A DNA stretch of 64,000 bases, taken from the NCBI RefSeq assembly GCF_028649435.1, contig NZ_JAQSIN010000010.1. One strand, written 5' to 3'. Both the position numbers and the translations under genes were made by a program. Shown in pieces: positions 26,062-33,908 of this stretch. Every line of letters starts with the position of its first letter. The first letter of the stretch is position 1. The notes below the pieces were generated by a model. It had not been told where the DNA came from. It saw only the letters and a list, made by a program, of their open reading frames with translations, and made no database searches. Source of the stretch: Curvibacter microcysteis. GTDB taxonomy: Bacteria > Pseudomonadota > Gammaproteobacteria > Burkholderiales > Burkholderiaceae_C.

Positions 26062-27639
26062 GTGACTGAAAGACAAAAATCCTGTGCCTCGCTGGGGGCT
26101 GTTTGGGTGCTGCTGCTGGTGCTGGCCGCACTGCGCCCCATGGCCGTGCCTGACGAAGGCCGTTACGGCGAAATTGGCCGCTGGATGCTGCAAAGCGGCG
26201 ACTGGCTGGTGCCGCGCCTCAATGGCATCCCTTTCTTCCACAAGCCCCCGCTGCTGCATTGGGTCAACGCCAGCCTGATGGCGGCGCTGGGCGCCCAAGT
26301 GTGGGTGGCTCGGCTGGGGCCGGCCTTGCACGCTGGACTGATGTTGCTGGCGCTGTACTTGTCGGTGCGCCGCATGGACTTCGGGGCCGGCGAGCGCGCT
26401 GAGAGTTTGGCGCGCCGCGCCGCCCTGATGCTGGGCAGCAGCCTGGCGTTTTTGATTGGCGGTCAGTACATCAACCACGACATGCTGGTGGCGGGCTGGA
26501 TCGGCGTGGCCATCTGGGCCTTTGCCGCGGCCTTCGTGGGCTCGGACTCGGGCGGCCGTGCGGACCGGGGCCCCTGGGTGCCACGCCCCGGCCTGGCTTT
26601 GCTGGGCTTTGCCGCCTGTGGCCTGGGTGTGCTGAGCAAGGGCTTGATTGGCCTGGTGCTGCCGGGCCTGGTCTTGTTCGTCTGGCTGCTGTGGACGCGC
26701 CAGTTCCGCAAGGTGCTGTACCTGCCCTGGCTGCGCGGACTGCTGTTGTTTGCCCTGATTGCCGTGCCCTGGTTTGTGCTGGCCGAGCGCCGCGCGCCCG
26801 GTCTGCTGGCCTACCTGTTTGGTGATCAGCAGTTCAACCGCTACACCGCGACCACGTTCAACAACGGTCGCCCCTGGTGGTTTTACGTGGCGGGCTTGTT
26901 CCTGCTGCTCTTTCCCTGGGCCTTTTTCGCGCTGCAACCGCTGGTGGCCCGCGGCTTCAAGCGCCCCCATGCCGAGCCACCGCTGACCCCGGCGGCGCGG
27001 GTCTGGGTGGCGCTGGCCTGGATTTGGTTGGTGGCCATCATTGGCTTTTTCTCGGTGCCGCATTCCAAGCTGATTGGCTATGCCTTGCCGGTCATGCCCG
27101 CCCTGGCCTTTTTGGCCGCGCTGGGCTTTGAGCAAGGCCTGGGCCGCTGGCGCCATGCCGAGCGCTTGTTCAAGGCCTTGCTGGTGTTGGCCGTGGGCGT
27201 GGCCCTGGCCGTCAACCTGGCGGCCACGCGCTACACCGAGCGCCGGGGCACGGCCGACATCGCCGCCGTGCTGGCTTGCCAAATGGGCCCGCAGGACACG
27301 GTGCTGGCCGCTGGAGACTTCCCCTACGACCTGCCTTTCCTGGTCCGATTGCCGCAGGCCATGGTGGTGGTGCAGGACTGGGACCATGAGCGCCAATCGG
27401 CCAAGGACAACTGGCGCCGTGAGTTGTTTGAAGGTGCCAATTTCGATGCCCAGGCCGGCCAGCGTTTGCAGGGCTTGGACGCGCTGACCCGGGCCGCGGG
27501 CCAAGCCGGTCAGTGGTTGGTGGCCCCCAATGACCAGGCCGTGAGCGGTTTTGAGCGGGTGCTGCGCGGCCAGTCCTGGACGCTGTACCGCAGCCCCAGC
27601 ACCCAGGCGGGGGCGGGGCTGGCCAGTTGCCGGCGCTGA
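26062..27639 (+). CDS. ArnT-like membrane glycosyltransferase (GT39/GT83 type)
   Basis: 525 aa from a GTG at 26062; no in-frame ATG lies close upstream, and the next Met is inside the first conserved loop. The first periplasmic loop carries P-D-E-G-R-Y-G-E, the catalytic D-E/R motif of polyprenyl-phosphate sugar transferases. About 11-12 membrane helices follow, then a periplasmic C-terminal domain. It transfers a sugar from an undecaprenyl carrier to lipid A or another envelope acceptor. The partner carrier-synthesis enzyme is probably the convergent GT2 gene. Confidence 0.85.
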   Translation: MTERQKSCASLGAVWVLLLVLAALRPMAVPDEGRYGEIGRWMLQSGDWLVPRLNGIPFFHKPPLLHWVNASLMAALGAQVWVARLGPALHAGLMLLALYLSVRRMDFGAGERAESLARRAALMLGSSLAFLIGGQYINHDMLVAGWIGVAIWAFAAAFVGSDSGGRADRGPWVPRPGLALLGFAACGLGVLSKGLIGLVLPGLVLFVWLLWTRQFRKVLYLPWLRGLLLFALIAVPWFVLAERRAPGLLAYLFGDQQFNRYTATTFNNGRPWWFYVAGLFLLLFPWAFFALQPLVARGFKRPHAEPPLTPAARVWVALAWIWLVAIIGFFSVPHSKLIGYALPVMPALAFLAALGFEQGLGRWRHAERLFKALLVLAVGVALAVNLAATRYTERRGTADIAAVLACQMGPQDTVLAAGDFPYDLPFLVRLPQAMVVVQDWDHERQSAKDNWRRELFEGANFDAQAGQRLQGLDALTRAAGQAGQWLVAPNDQAVSGFERVLRGQSWTLYRSPSTQAGAGLASCRR

Positions 27640-27682
27640 AGGGGACCCAAGGGGGCGGCCGCCCCGCGGTGGCCGGGGGGCC

Positions 27683-28657
27683 TCAGGCCTCCGGGCCCGC
27701 CGGCGGCAGGCCTTGGCCGTGGCGACCCTTGAGCAAGTAGGTGGGGCGGCGCTTGACCTCTTCATAGATGCGGCCGATGTACTCGGCCAGCACCCCAATG
27801 GACAGGATCTGGATCCCACTGAGCAGCATCATGCCGGCCGCCAGCGTGGCGTAGCCGGGCACATCGATGCCGTAAACAAAGTACGAAATGACCACCCACA
27901 GGCCATAGCTCAGCGACGCCAGCGAGATCAGCAGGCCCAGCAGGGCCAGCGTGCGCAAGGGCACGGAGGAAAAAGCCACCAGGCCGGTCAGGGCCAGGGA
28001 GGCGGCGCCGCGCAGGCCAAAGCTGCTCTGGCCGTCCGTGCGGGGCAGGGGTTCGTATTCCAGGGCGGTGCTGTTGAAACCCACCCAGGCGTACAAGCCC
28101 TTCATGAAGCGGTTGCGCTCGGGCAGGCTCTTGATGGCGGCCACCACGGCCCGGTCCATCAGGCGGAAGTCGCCCGCATTGGGCGGAATCTTGACCCGGT
28201 TGTTGTGGTTGACCAGCCAGTAAAACACCCCGGCCAGCTTGGCGTGCAGGCGGGTCTGGTCGTCACGCGTCTTGCGCACGGCATAGACCACGTCCATGCC
28301 CTGGCGCCAGCGGGCCAGCATCTGGCCGATCAACTCCACCGGGTGTTGGCCGTCAGAGTCCATCAGCACCACCACCTCGCCACGCGCCGCTTCCATGCCG
28401 GCGGTGAGCGCGGCCTCTTTGCCAAAGTTGCGTGACAGGTCGAGCAGCACGACTTCGGGGTACTGACGCGTGAGCTCGATCGCGGCGGCGGCGGTCTGGT
28501 CGCGGCTGCCGTCGTTGATGATCACCACCTCAACCTGCGGGGAAAGGGTTTTGAGCGCGGCCAGCACCTGGGGCACAAAACGCCCCAGGTTGCCGGCTTC
28601 GTTGTACGCCGGCATGACGCAGGAAATGGAGGGGGTGGAATCGGTGCGGTCGGCCAT
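27683..28657 (-). CDS. Polyprenyl-phosphate glycosyltransferase, family 2 (ArnC/GtrB/DPM1-like)
   Basis: 324 aa. The GT-A domain begins I-S-C-V-M-P-A-Y-N-E, has the D-G-S nucleotide-sugar site and the D-S-D metal motif, and is followed by two C-terminal membrane helices (about 230-290), the GtrB/ArnC plan. It loads a sugar onto undecaprenyl phosphate on the cytoplasmic face. Convergent with the ArnT-like gene, 43 nt apart. GATAAT lies 6 nt upstream of the ATG with no Shine-Dalgarno. Confidence 0.88.
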   Translation of the reverse strand: MADRTDSTPSISCVMPAYNEAGNLGRFVPQVLAALKTLSPQVEVVIINDGSRDQTAAAAIELTRQYPEVVLLDLSRNFGKEAALTAGMEAARGEVVVLMDSDGQHPVELIGQMLARWRQGMDVVYAVRKTRDDQTRLHAKLAGVFYWLVNHNNRVKIPPNAGDFRLMDRAVVAAIKSLPERNRFMKGLYAWVGFNSTALEYEPLPRTDGQSSFGLRGAASLALTGLVAFSSVPLRTLALLGLLISLASLSYGLWVVISYFVYGIDVPGYATLAAGMMLLSGIQILSIGVLAEYIGRIYEEVKRRPTYLLKGRHGQGLPPAGPEA

Positions 28658-28716
28658 GCCGAGATTATCGGCCAGCCGGGCCGACCGGTGGCGCGGGCCG
28701 GCCCGGCTGGGCAGGG

Positions 28717-29031
28717 TCACGCCTTGGGCTTGCGCAGGCATTCCTGCATGAAGGCTTTGCGTTCTGACCCCGGCTTGCCCGTCGCCTTGAACTGGGCGCT
28801 GCACTCGCCCATGCGGTTGCGCTGTTTTTGGGCGGGGGCGCTGGCGGGTGCGGTGCTGGCCTCGGCGGGTGCTTTGGCGTCTTTGGCGGCGGGGCTGTCT
28901 TTGGCCTGCCCCGTGCCGGGGTTCAGCAGCAAAACCAGCCCCAGGGCGCCCAGCGCCATCCAGGGGTTGAATGGGCTGCGGCGGCTGGGGGCCGGCGTCG
29001 CTGGCACGGGGTGTGTGAAGACGGGGTGCAT
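28717..29031 (-). CDS. PsiF-repeat exported small protein
   Basis: 104 aa. A hydrophobic segment (W-M-A-L-G-A-L-G-L-V-L-L-L) ending near G-Q-A acts as signal or anchor. An alanine/lysine-rich linker follows, then one PsiF repeat (M-G-E-C-S-A...E-R-K-A-F-M-Q-E-C-L). E. coli PsiF has two such repeats; only one is present here. Function unknown. Divergent from argS. Confidence 0.78.
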   Translation of the reverse strand: MHPVFTHPVPATPAPSRRSPFNPWMALGALGLVLLLNPGTGQAKDSPAAKDAKAPAEASTAPASAPAQKQRNRMGECSAQFKATGKPGSERKAFMQECLRKPKA

Positions 29032-29193
29032 GGGAAGCCTCCTTGGATACTGCGCTGCAGCGGCGCCGACCCCCGCCTGCCGAGGGCCTGTCACACCGCT
29101 GCTGAGCCACATTCGACGACGGAATGGACGGCTTGGGGTGGCCATGTGACCAGGGTTCGCCGCCGTTCGGGCACCGGCCCGTAAAATCGCGCC

Positions 29194-30867
29194 ATGCTCT
29201 CTGTCAAACACGATTTGCTCGCCGCGCTGGCCGCCGAGCTCGAAAAACTCTCCCCCGGTGCCGCAGCCAAGGCTGTGTTCGAGTCGCCCAAGGTGGCGGC
29301 CCACGGCGATTTCGCCTGCACGGCGGCCATGCAATTGGCCAAGCCGCTCAAACTCAACCCGCGCCAAGTGGCCGAAACCCTCAAGACCAGCCTGCTGGCC
29401 ACGCCAGCCTGGAGCCAGTGGGTGGACGCGATCGAGATCGCCGGCCCTGGCTTTCTCAACGTGCGCCTGAAGCCTGCCGCCAAGCAAGAGGTGGTGCGTG
29501 AAGTGCTGCAAGCCGGTGAGAAGTTCGGCTGGCAGGCGCCCCGCCAGGAGCGCGTGCTGGTCGAGTTCGTCTCGGCCAACCCCACCGGCCCGTTGCACGT
29601 GGGCCACGGCCGCCAGGCCGCATTGGGTGACGCCATCTGCAACCTGTTCCAGACCCAGGGCTGGGACGTGTGGCGCGAGTTCTACTACAACGATGCCGGC
29701 GTGCAAATCCAGACCCTGGCCAACAGCACCCAGTGCCGCGCCAAGGGCCTCAAGCCCGGTGACGCCGGCTGGCCTGAGTCGGCCTACAACGGCGACTACA
29801 TCGGCGACATCGCCACCGACTTCTTGGCCGGCAAGACCGTCAAGTCCGATGACCGCGAGTTCACCGGCAGCGGCGACGCGGACGACCTGGACGGCATCCG
29901 TCAGTTTGCCGTGGCTTACCTGCGCCACGAACAGGATTTGGACCTGAAGGCCTTCCAGGTCAAATTCGACAACTACTACCTGGAGTCCAGCCTCTACACC
30001 AGCGGCCGGGTGGAAGCCACGGTCAACAAGCTGATCGAGGCCGGCAAGACCTACGAGCAAGACGGCGCGCTGTGGCTCAAGTCCACCGACTACGGCGACG
30101 ACAAAGACCGCGTGATGCGCAAGACCGATGGCACGTTCACCTACTTCGTGCCCGACGTGGCCTACCACATCACCAAGTTCGAGCGCGGTTTTGGTAAGGT
30201 GGTCAACATCCAGGGCACCGACCACCACGGCACCATTGCGCGGGTGCGCGCGGGCCTGCAGGCGGCGGGTGTGGGCATTCCTGAGGGCTACCCGGACTAC
30301 GTGCTGCACACCATGGTGCGCGTCATGCGCGGCGGCGAAGAGGTCAAGATTTCCAAGCGCGCCGGCAGCTACGTCACCCTGCGCGACCTGATCGAGTGGA
30401 CCAGCAAGGACGCGGTGCGCTTCTTCCTGCTGTCGCGCAAGCCCGACACCGAGTACATCTTCGACATCGACTTGGCCCTGGCCCAGAACAACGATAACCC
30501 GGTGTACTACGTGCAGTACGCGCACGCCCGCATCTGCTCGGTGCTCAATGCCTGGGGCGGTGATGTCGCCTCGCTGGCCCAGGTGGACCTGTCGCCGCTC
30601 GAAGGGCCGCAAGCCCAGGCCTTGATGCTGCAACTGGCCAAGTACCCTGAGATGCTGACCGCCGCTGCCGTGGATTTTGCCCCGCACGATGTGACTTTTT
30701 ACCTGCGCGAGCTCGCTTCCAGCTACCACAGCTACTACGATGCCGAACGCATCCTGGTGGACGACGAACAGGTCAAGCTGGCGCGGCTGGCCCTGGTCGC
30801 CGCCACCGCCCGGGTGCTGCACAATGGCTTGGCAGTGCTGGGGGTTTCGGCACCGCAAAAAATGTGA
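29194..30867 (+). CDS. argS: Arginyl-tRNA synthetase
   Basis: 557 aa class I synthetase. The HIGH motif appears as L-H-V-G-H-G-R-Q near residue 135 and the KMSKS-equivalent as K-I-S-K-R. The DALR anticodon-binding C terminus (Y-Y-D-A-E-R-I-L) ends the protein. It charges tRNA-Arg. TAAAAT lies at 29182-29187, 6 nt before the ATG, without a Shine-Dalgarno, so a leaderless start is likely. Confidence 0.97.
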   Translation: MLSVKHDLLAALAAELEKLSPGAAAKAVFESPKVAAHGDFACTAAMQLAKPLKLNPRQVAETLKTSLLATPAWSQWVDAIEIAGPGFLNVRLKPAAKQEVVREVLQAGEKFGWQAPRQERVLVEFVSANPTGPLHVGHGRQAALGDAICNLFQTQGWDVWREFYYNDAGVQIQTLANSTQCRAKGLKPGDAGWPESAYNGDYIGDIATDFLAGKTVKSDDREFTGSGDADDLDGIRQFAVAYLRHEQDLDLKAFQVKFDNYYLESSLYTSGRVEATVNKLIEAGKTYEQDGALWLKSTDYGDDKDRVMRKTDGTFTYFVPDVAYHITKFERGFGKVVNIQGTDHHGTIARVRAGLQAAGVGIPEGYPDYVLHTMVRVMRGGEEVKISKRAGSYVTLRDLIEWTSKDAVRFFLLSRKPDTEYIFDIDLALAQNNDNPVYYVQYAHARICSVLNAWGGDVASLAQVDLSPLEGPQAQALMLQLAKYPEMLTAAAVDFAPHDVTFYLRELASSYHSYYDAERILVDDEQVKLARLALVAATARVLHNGLAVLGVSAPQKM

Positions 30868-30878
30868 ACTGACGCATC

Positions 30879-31649
30879 ATGAAAAGACAATTCGGCGGGA
30901 CCTTCCTCGGTCTGGTGATCGGGGTGGTGTTGGGTTTGGGCGCGGCCTTGGCCGTGGCGGTGTATGTCACCAAGGTACCGGTGCCCTTCCTGAACAAGGG
31001 CCAGACCCGCTCGGCCGACCAAGACGCCGCCGAAGCCCGTAAAAACAAGGACTGGGACCCCAACTCCCCGCTGTACGGCAAGAACCCGGTGCGTCCGGGG
31101 GCGGCTGGCAGCGTGGGCGGCGACAACGCCCCGGCCGATGCGTCGGCCTCGTCGGACAAATCTTCGGACAAGTCCGCAGACCGCCCCAACAAAGCCAGCG
31201 ACAAGGCAGAGAAAGCCGATAAGGCGGACAAGGCCTCAGACAAGTCCAGCGAGAAAACCGCGGACAAATCGTCGGACAAACCCGATGTGAAGCCCGTCAC
31301 CAAGGGCTCGGACACCAAGCCGGTGTCGGCCGACCCGCTGGGGGATCTGGCGCGCGCCAAGTCGGGTGGATCGACTTCGGGCGGTGCGTCGTCCAGCAGT
31401 TCAGGGGTCGACCCCTTCGACTATTACGTGCAAGTGGGCGCCTACCGCACGAATGAGGATGCCGAAGGCCAGAAAGCCAAGCTGGCCATGATGGGCTGGG
31501 AAGCCCGCGTGACCGAGCGCGAGCAAGCGGGCCGCACCGTGTTCCGCGTGCGCGTGGGGCCGTTTGGCAAGCGTGACGATGCCGATCGCATCAAAGAAAA
31601 ACTGGAAGGCGCTGGCCTGGACACCACCTTGGTTCGGGTGCAGCGCTGA
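30879..31649 (+). CDS. SPOR-domain (FtsN-like) divisome protein
   Basis: 256 aa. A short cytoplasmic N terminus and one membrane helix (about 9-33) precede a long charged linker of repeated D-K-S-S-D-K-S / A-D-K-A units (about 85-150) and a C-terminal SPOR domain (about 182-255, Y-Y-V-Q-V-G-A-Y). SPOR domains bind denuded septal peptidoglycan, and the layout is that of FtsN-like proteins in betaproteobacteria. The gene lies 11 nt after argS, so it is co-transcribed. Confidence 0.87.
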   Translation: MKRQFGGTFLGLVIGVVLGLGAALAVAVYVTKVPVPFLNKGQTRSADQDAAEARKNKDWDPNSPLYGKNPVRPGAAGSVGGDNAPADASASSDKSSDKSADRPNKASDKAEKADKADKASDKSSEKTADKSSDKPDVKPVTKGSDTKPVSADPLGDLARAKSGGSTSGGASSSSSGVDPFDYYVQVGAYRTNEDAEGQKAKLAMMGWEARVTEREQAGRTVFRVRVGPFGKRDDADRIKEKLEGAGLDTTLVRVQR

Positions 31650-31727
31650 GGAAGTGGTGCCGGCCACTGAACTTTTTGCCGGCACTCCTTTCTGACGGAG
31701 CAGACCCTTTTATGAGAGGCTTTTTTG

Positions 31728-32381
31728 ATGAAACGTCGTGATTTTTCGCTGGCCCTGGCGGCCGGTTCCGCCACCGCCAGCGGCTTGCTGACGGCCCTGC
31801 CAGCCCAGGCCCAAACGGCTTTCAAGCCCGGCAAAGACTATGTGGCCCTGAGCAGCCGCGCTCCGGTGGATGCCCCGGCTGACCGCGTGGAAGTGATTGA
31901 GTTCTTCTCTTACAACTGCCCGCACTGCGCCCATTTCGAGCCCGAACTCGAAGCCTGGCTCAAAAAGCTGCCCAAGGACGTGTCGTTCCGCCGTGTGCCC
32001 GTGCCCTTCCTGGCCGATTTCGAGCCCAAGCAGCGCCTGTACTACGCGCTCGAAGCCATGGGCAAAGTCGACGAGTTGCAATTGAAGGTGTTCAACGCGC
32101 TGCACACCGAGCGACTGAAGGTGATTGGCGACGAGGCCATCATCGACTGGGTGGTCAAGCAAGGCGTGGACAAGGCCAAGTTCCTGGAGTATTTCAAGTC
32201 CTTCTCGATCACCGGCAAGGCCACGCGAGCCAAGCAGATCGTCGATGCGTACAAGCTCGATGGCGTGCCCGCCATGGGCATTGCAGGCCGCTACATCACC
32301 GACGGCACCATGGCCGGCAGCATGACCCGCGCCCTGCAAATCACCGACGCCCTGATCGCTGAGGCCCGCAAGAGCCGCTGA
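31728..32381 (+). CDS. dsbA: Thiol:disulfide interchange protein DsbA
   Basis: 217 aa. A signal peptide beginning M-K-R-R-D-F-S-L-A-L ends after A-Q-A. The thioredoxin-fold active site is C-P-H-C (Cys64/Cys67) in F-S-Y-N-C-P-H-C, with a cis-proline in G-V-P-A-M. It introduces disulfides into exported proteins. The R-R-D-F motif resembles a twin-arginine signal. The ATG at 31728 follows a GAGAGG site and is preferred over the adjacent TTG. A terminator follows. Confidence 0.93.
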   Translation: MKRRDFSLALAAGSATASGLLTALPAQAQTAFKPGKDYVALSSRAPVDAPADRVEVIEFFSYNCPHCAHFEPELEAWLKKLPKDVSFRRVPVPFLADFEPKQRLYYALEAMGKVDELQLKVFNALHTERLKVIGDEAIIDWVVKQGVDKAKFLEYFKSFSITGKATRAKQIVDAYKLDGVPAMGIAGRYITDGTMAGSMTRALQITDALIAEARKSR

Positions 32382-32406
32382 GGCTCCCGCGCCCGCTGAC
32401 CCCGAA

Positions 32407-32429
32407 AGCCCGCCTTGTGCGGGCTTTTT
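32407..32429 (+). terminator. Intrinsic terminator after dsbA
   Basis: Stem AGCCCGC / GCGGGCT (32407-32413 with 32419-32425), loop CTTGT, then T5. Confidence 0.9.
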
Positions 32430-32464
32430 CTTGGCCGCAGGGGCGATCCTGAGGCACAGCCCGG

Positions 32465-32470
32465 TACAAT
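32465..32470 (+). promoter_or_regulatory. Probable -10 box of the lptA-lptB-rpoN operon
   Basis: TACAAT lies 21 nt before the lptA ATG, just after the dsbA terminator. No clear -35 is visible at 17 nt spacing. Confidence 0.5.
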
Positions 32471-32491
32471 CGTTTGCAAGAAACGTGCCTT

Positions 32492-33133
32492 ATGAAACCT
32501 GCATTCCTCCCCTCTTTGCTGCTGATCCTGGCCTGCCTGGCGGCGCCCATGGCCTGGGCTGAACGCGCAGACCGTGGCAAGCCCATGAACATCGAGTCGG
32601 ACAACCTGCGTCATGACGACCTCAAGCAAGTCAGTGTGTTCACAGGGCGGGTCATCATGACCAAGGGCACCATTGTGATCCGTGGCGCGCGCCTGGATGT
32701 GCGCCAAGACGCCGAGGGCTACCAGTACGGCGTGGTCTTCGCTGAGCCTGGTCAGCGCGCTTTTTACCGGCAAAAGCGCGATGGCGGCGAGGAATACATC
32801 GAAGGCGAAGGCGAGACCATTGAATACGATGGCCGCGCCGACAACGTCAAATTCATCAAGCGTGGCGAATTGCGCCGCTACCGTGGCAACACCCTCAACG
32901 ACCAGGTCACGGGTGATGTGATCGTTTACGACAACGTCACCGACGTGTTCACGGTCGATGGCATCAAGCAGGCCCGAAACGTGGTGCCCAGCCCAGCCGC
33001 CCCCGGCGAGCGGGTGCGTGCCATGCTGTCGCCGCGGGGCCCGGCTGCCGATGCGGCGGCGCCCCCGGTCGACGCCGGTGGGCCTCGGCCTGTGCTGCGG
33101 TCGACCAACGGCATGGAGGGCTCCAAGCCTTGA
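32492..33133 (+). CDS. lptA: Lipopolysaccharide transport periplasmic protein LptA
   Basis: 213 aa. The signal peptide ends after M-A-W-A. The OstA/LptA beta-jellyroll follows: P-M-N-I-E-S-D-N-L and G-R-V-I-M-T-K-G-T-I-V-I-R-G are typical. It forms the periplasmic bridge carrying LPS from LptBFGC to LptDE. The C terminus has a proline/alanine-rich tail beyond the core. Overlaps the lptB start; lptA-lptB-rpoN is the classical order. Confidence 0.95.
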   Translation: MKPAFLPSLLLILACLAAPMAWAERADRGKPMNIESDNLRHDDLKQVSVFTGRVIMTKGTIVIRGARLDVRQDAEGYQYGVVFAEPGQRAFYRQKRDGGEEYIEGEGETIEYDGRADNVKFIKRGELRRYRGNTLNDQVTGDVIVYDNVTDVFTVDGIKQARNVVPSPAAPGERVRAMLSPRGPAADAAAPPVDAGGPRPVLRSTNGMEGSKP

Positions 33134-33906
33134 ACGCTCCTGTCGTGAACGCGCCTGAGGCTGCTGTCAGCCGCCTGGAAGCGCGCCACCTGCGCAAGGC
33201 CTATGGCAGCCGCAAGGTGGTCAAAGACGTGTCCTTGTCCGTGAACAAGGGCGAAGTCGTGGGTTTGCTGGGCCCCAACGGTGCGGGCAAGACCACTTCG
33301 TTTTACATGATCGTCGGGCTGGTGCGTTCTGACGCGGGCGAGATCCTCATGGACGGCCAACAGGTGGGCCACATGCCCATCCACCGCCGTTCTCGCCTGG
33401 GCCTGAGCTACCTGCCCCAAGAGGCTTCGATCTTCCGCAAGCTCACCGTGGCCGAAAACGTGCAGGCTGTGTTGGAGTTGCAGCAGGACGAGTCGGGCGC
33501 GCCCTTGAGCAAAGCCGCCATTGCGGAGCGCCTGGAGGCCTTGCTGCAGGACCTGCGTGTGGACCACCTGCGTGACTCGCCGGCTCTGGCTTTGTCCGGC
33601 GGTGAACGGCGGCGGGTCGAGATCGCCCGCGCCCTGGCGACGCAGCCGCGCTTCATCTTGTTGGATGAGCCCTTTGCCGGCATCGACCCCATCGCCGTGA
33701 TCGAAATCCAGCGCATCGTCGGCTTTCTCAAGTCGCGCGGCATCGGTGTCTTGATCACCGACCACAACGTGCGCGAGACGCTGGGCATTTGCGACCACGC
33801 GTTCATCATCAGCGATGGCCATGTGCTGGCCAAAGGCACCCCGTCCGAGATCGTGGAGAACGCCGATGTTCGGCGCGTCTACCTCGGTGAGCATTTCCGA
33901 ATGTGA
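33130..33906 (+). CDS. lptB: LPS export ABC transporter ATPase LptB
   Basis: 258 aa from a TTG overlapping the lptA stop (TTGA); a GTG at 33145 would give 253 aa and is equally possible. It has Walker A G-P-N-G-A-G-K-T-T, signature L-S-G-G-E-R-R-R, Walker B L-L-D-E-P-F and switch histidine D-H-N-V-R. It powers LPS extraction with LptFG, which lie elsewhere. Its stop lies 2 nt before the rpoN ATG. Confidence 0.96.
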   Translation: MNAPVVNAPEAAVSRLEARHLRKAYGSRKVVKDVSLSVNKGEVVGLLGPNGAGKTTSFYMIVGLVRSDAGEILMDGQQVGHMPIHRRSRLGLSYLPQEASIFRKLTVAENVQAVLELQQDESGAPLSKAAIAERLEALLQDLRVDHLRDSPALALSGGERRRVEIARALATQPRFILLDEPFAGIDPIAVIEIQRIVGFLKSRGIGVLITDHNVRETLGICDHAFIISDGHVLAKGTPSEIVENADVRRVYLGEHFRM

Positions 33907-33908
33907 GC

